Under the pieces are notes generated by a model. The model made no database searches, was not told the origin of the DNA, and saw only the letters and a program-made list of their open reading frames with translations. Positions 63,109-64,000 of a stretch of 64,000 nucleotides of DNA are shown in pieces; position 1 is the first letter of the stretch, and each line of letters begins with the position of its first letter. Position numbers and translations under genes: made by a program. This DNA is from Emiliania huxleyi CCMP1516 (Eukaryota > Haptophyta > Isochrysidales > Noelaerhabdaceae): contig NW_005199203.1 of assembly GCF_000372725.1 (NCBI RefSeq), positions 23,587-87,586 of the forward strand. The letters are read 5' to 3'.

Positions 63109-64000
63109 TCATGCCTCCTTCCGCCAAGGGCGCACCATGCCGAGGACGTAGGCCGAAGAGCCGATGCTGTCGGAGGAGTACGGGAAACGCCAGAAGCCGC
63201 CGTGGAAGCCATGGCGAGTGAAGAGGTGGAAGGGCGAGGGCAGCGCCGGCATCGGCGTCGAGAGCTCCACGGCGAGTAGCGCCGCCTATTGTCGCGGCAG
63301 GCATCTGTGAGCGGGAGCTCGTCCGAGCACAGCTCCTGCCCGAGGTGGAGTCTGCCAGGCACGCGCGCAGACAGTCTGGCTCGAAGGCCTCGAGGGGTCG
63401 GAAATACCCGAACCCGTCGAGCGCCGTCGCGACGGTGTGCACATGCAGCATGGACGCGGTCCGTGCGGCCGGCGCCATCGGCGCGGAGACGGCGTAGCCC
63501 TCAGTGTACGCGAGCATCGCACGCCACTGGCGCATGTGCTGCGCGAGCGCGTAATTTGGCCCCTGCGTCATCGAGTAGGCGTCGTGCACGTACGTCGGCT
63601 CCGCGGCCGCGCTGCCCGCCGCGCCGCTGAGCGGCGGGCGTATGGCGAGACGATAGCGCATCATCGACTGCCACCAGGGCGCCTTCGCCGCGTTGGCCCG
63701 CTGCGCCTCCGCCGCGGCTGCGGGGATGACGTGTGCCACCGTTTGCGAGGGCAGGTAAGCCAGGCTGAGCTCGCGGCGCGAGGCGGCGGCCGCGCGCATC
63801 GCCGCCTGCGTCAGGACGTCGGCCGCCGCGGTGATACGCACGTTCGCCTCGCCGTCGGCGTACAGGTATGTGCCGAGCGTCACCGGCCCGGCGGACGAGC
63901 GCACCACACCCGCCACCCAAGCGGCAAGCGCAGGCGTCTCCGCCAAAATGTCGGCGCCGGCCACCGCCGCCACCGCCGCCACGTCCGGACAGTCACTCGC
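63109..64000 (-). CDS. Unknown protein, open at the window edge
   Basis: The minus-strand frame is open at 64000 (CPDVAAVAAVAGADILAET). Two exons: to 63356 and from 63285 to the TGA at 63109-63111, joined by a 70-bp GC-AG intron (CTG/GCAGAC ... AATAG/GCGGCG) that fits the phase: RACL|AALLAVELSTP. Visible features: Ala-rich helical N-part, YVHDAYSMTQGPNYALAQHM, TASMLHVHTVATALDGFGYF, and a conserved-looking end FHLFTRHGFHGGFWRFPYSSDSIGSSAYVLGMVRPW. Family not recognised; the aromatic-rich end suggests a folded enzyme or binding domain. Confidence 0.6.

Overview
This is a GC-rich window of nuclear DNA from a eukaryotic microalga. Evidence: intron-rich genes, signal and transit-like peptides, hydroxyproline-type Pro-rich linkers, ankyrin, RCC1, SET, F-box, BTB and RING proteins, a plastid-type EF-P with a leader, and long CA/GT microsatellites. 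Base composition, many GC-AG introns, short introner-like introns and the ankyrin C-terminal style point to a chlorophyll-c alga (haptophyte, or a pelagophyte-like stramenopile). That placement is inference; nothing here is diagnostic. It is a draft assembly with one N gap (49906-50101).

Layout: 2-775 end of a tubby/scramblase-like gene; 1307-3538 RNase T2; 5096-7498 ankyrin protein; 7770-9497 membrane-anchored serine protease; 9998-12211 ADAT1-like RNA deaminase; 12483-16019 Pro-rich pentapeptide-repeat protein; 17094-17408 small acylated protein; 18162-19286(-) sulfotransferase; 19276-22290 decayed ankyrin(-RING) gene carrying a 1.15 kb TIR element; 23444-25557(-) EF-P; 26502-29579(-) copper amine oxidase; 31140-31507(-) small membrane protein; 32233-33687 ankyrin-TM-RING protein; 33949-35661(-) isochorismatase-family hydrolase; 35711-37059 split-direct-repeat mobile element; 37237-38502 Rieske oxygenase; 38755-41052(-) ionotropic glutamate receptor-like protein; 41234-42256(-) membrane protein; 43067-44914 SET methyltransferase; 45433-45720(-) small ORF; 45984-47348 F-box/RCC1; 47744-49574(-) second SET protein; 50729-52432(-) NHL-BTB protein; 52613-54222(-) phytoene/squalene synthase; 55717-58076 unknown Cys-tailed protein; 60051-60660 membrane protein running into a Copia RT fragment; 61276-62711 HXXXD acyltransferase; 63109-64000(-) unknown, open at the window edge.

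The main story is the introns. Reconstructing exons by protein homology and reading phase gives complete in-phase models for EF-P (6 exons), isochorismatase (9), phytoene synthase (6), RNase T2 (6) and the deaminase (8). In most introns the donor and the acceptor sit inside a short direct repeat (5 to ~36 bp), as if the intron were an insertion that duplicated its target. Five introns in five genes share one ~145 bp family, always in the sense direction. One 1152 bp TIR element interrupts an ankyrin gene so that GC-AG splicing would restore the reading frame exactly. Donors are often GC and sometimes GA. Many longer introns are filled with minisatellites of 10-11 bp unit. Separately, 35711-37059 has the A1-[ORF]-B1-A2-B2 repeat order of PAT-like (DIRS-type) tyrosine-recombinase retrotransposons in a 1.35 kb, apparently non-autonomous form.

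The genes do not form an operon or one pathway; they are a typical scattered eukaryotic set.
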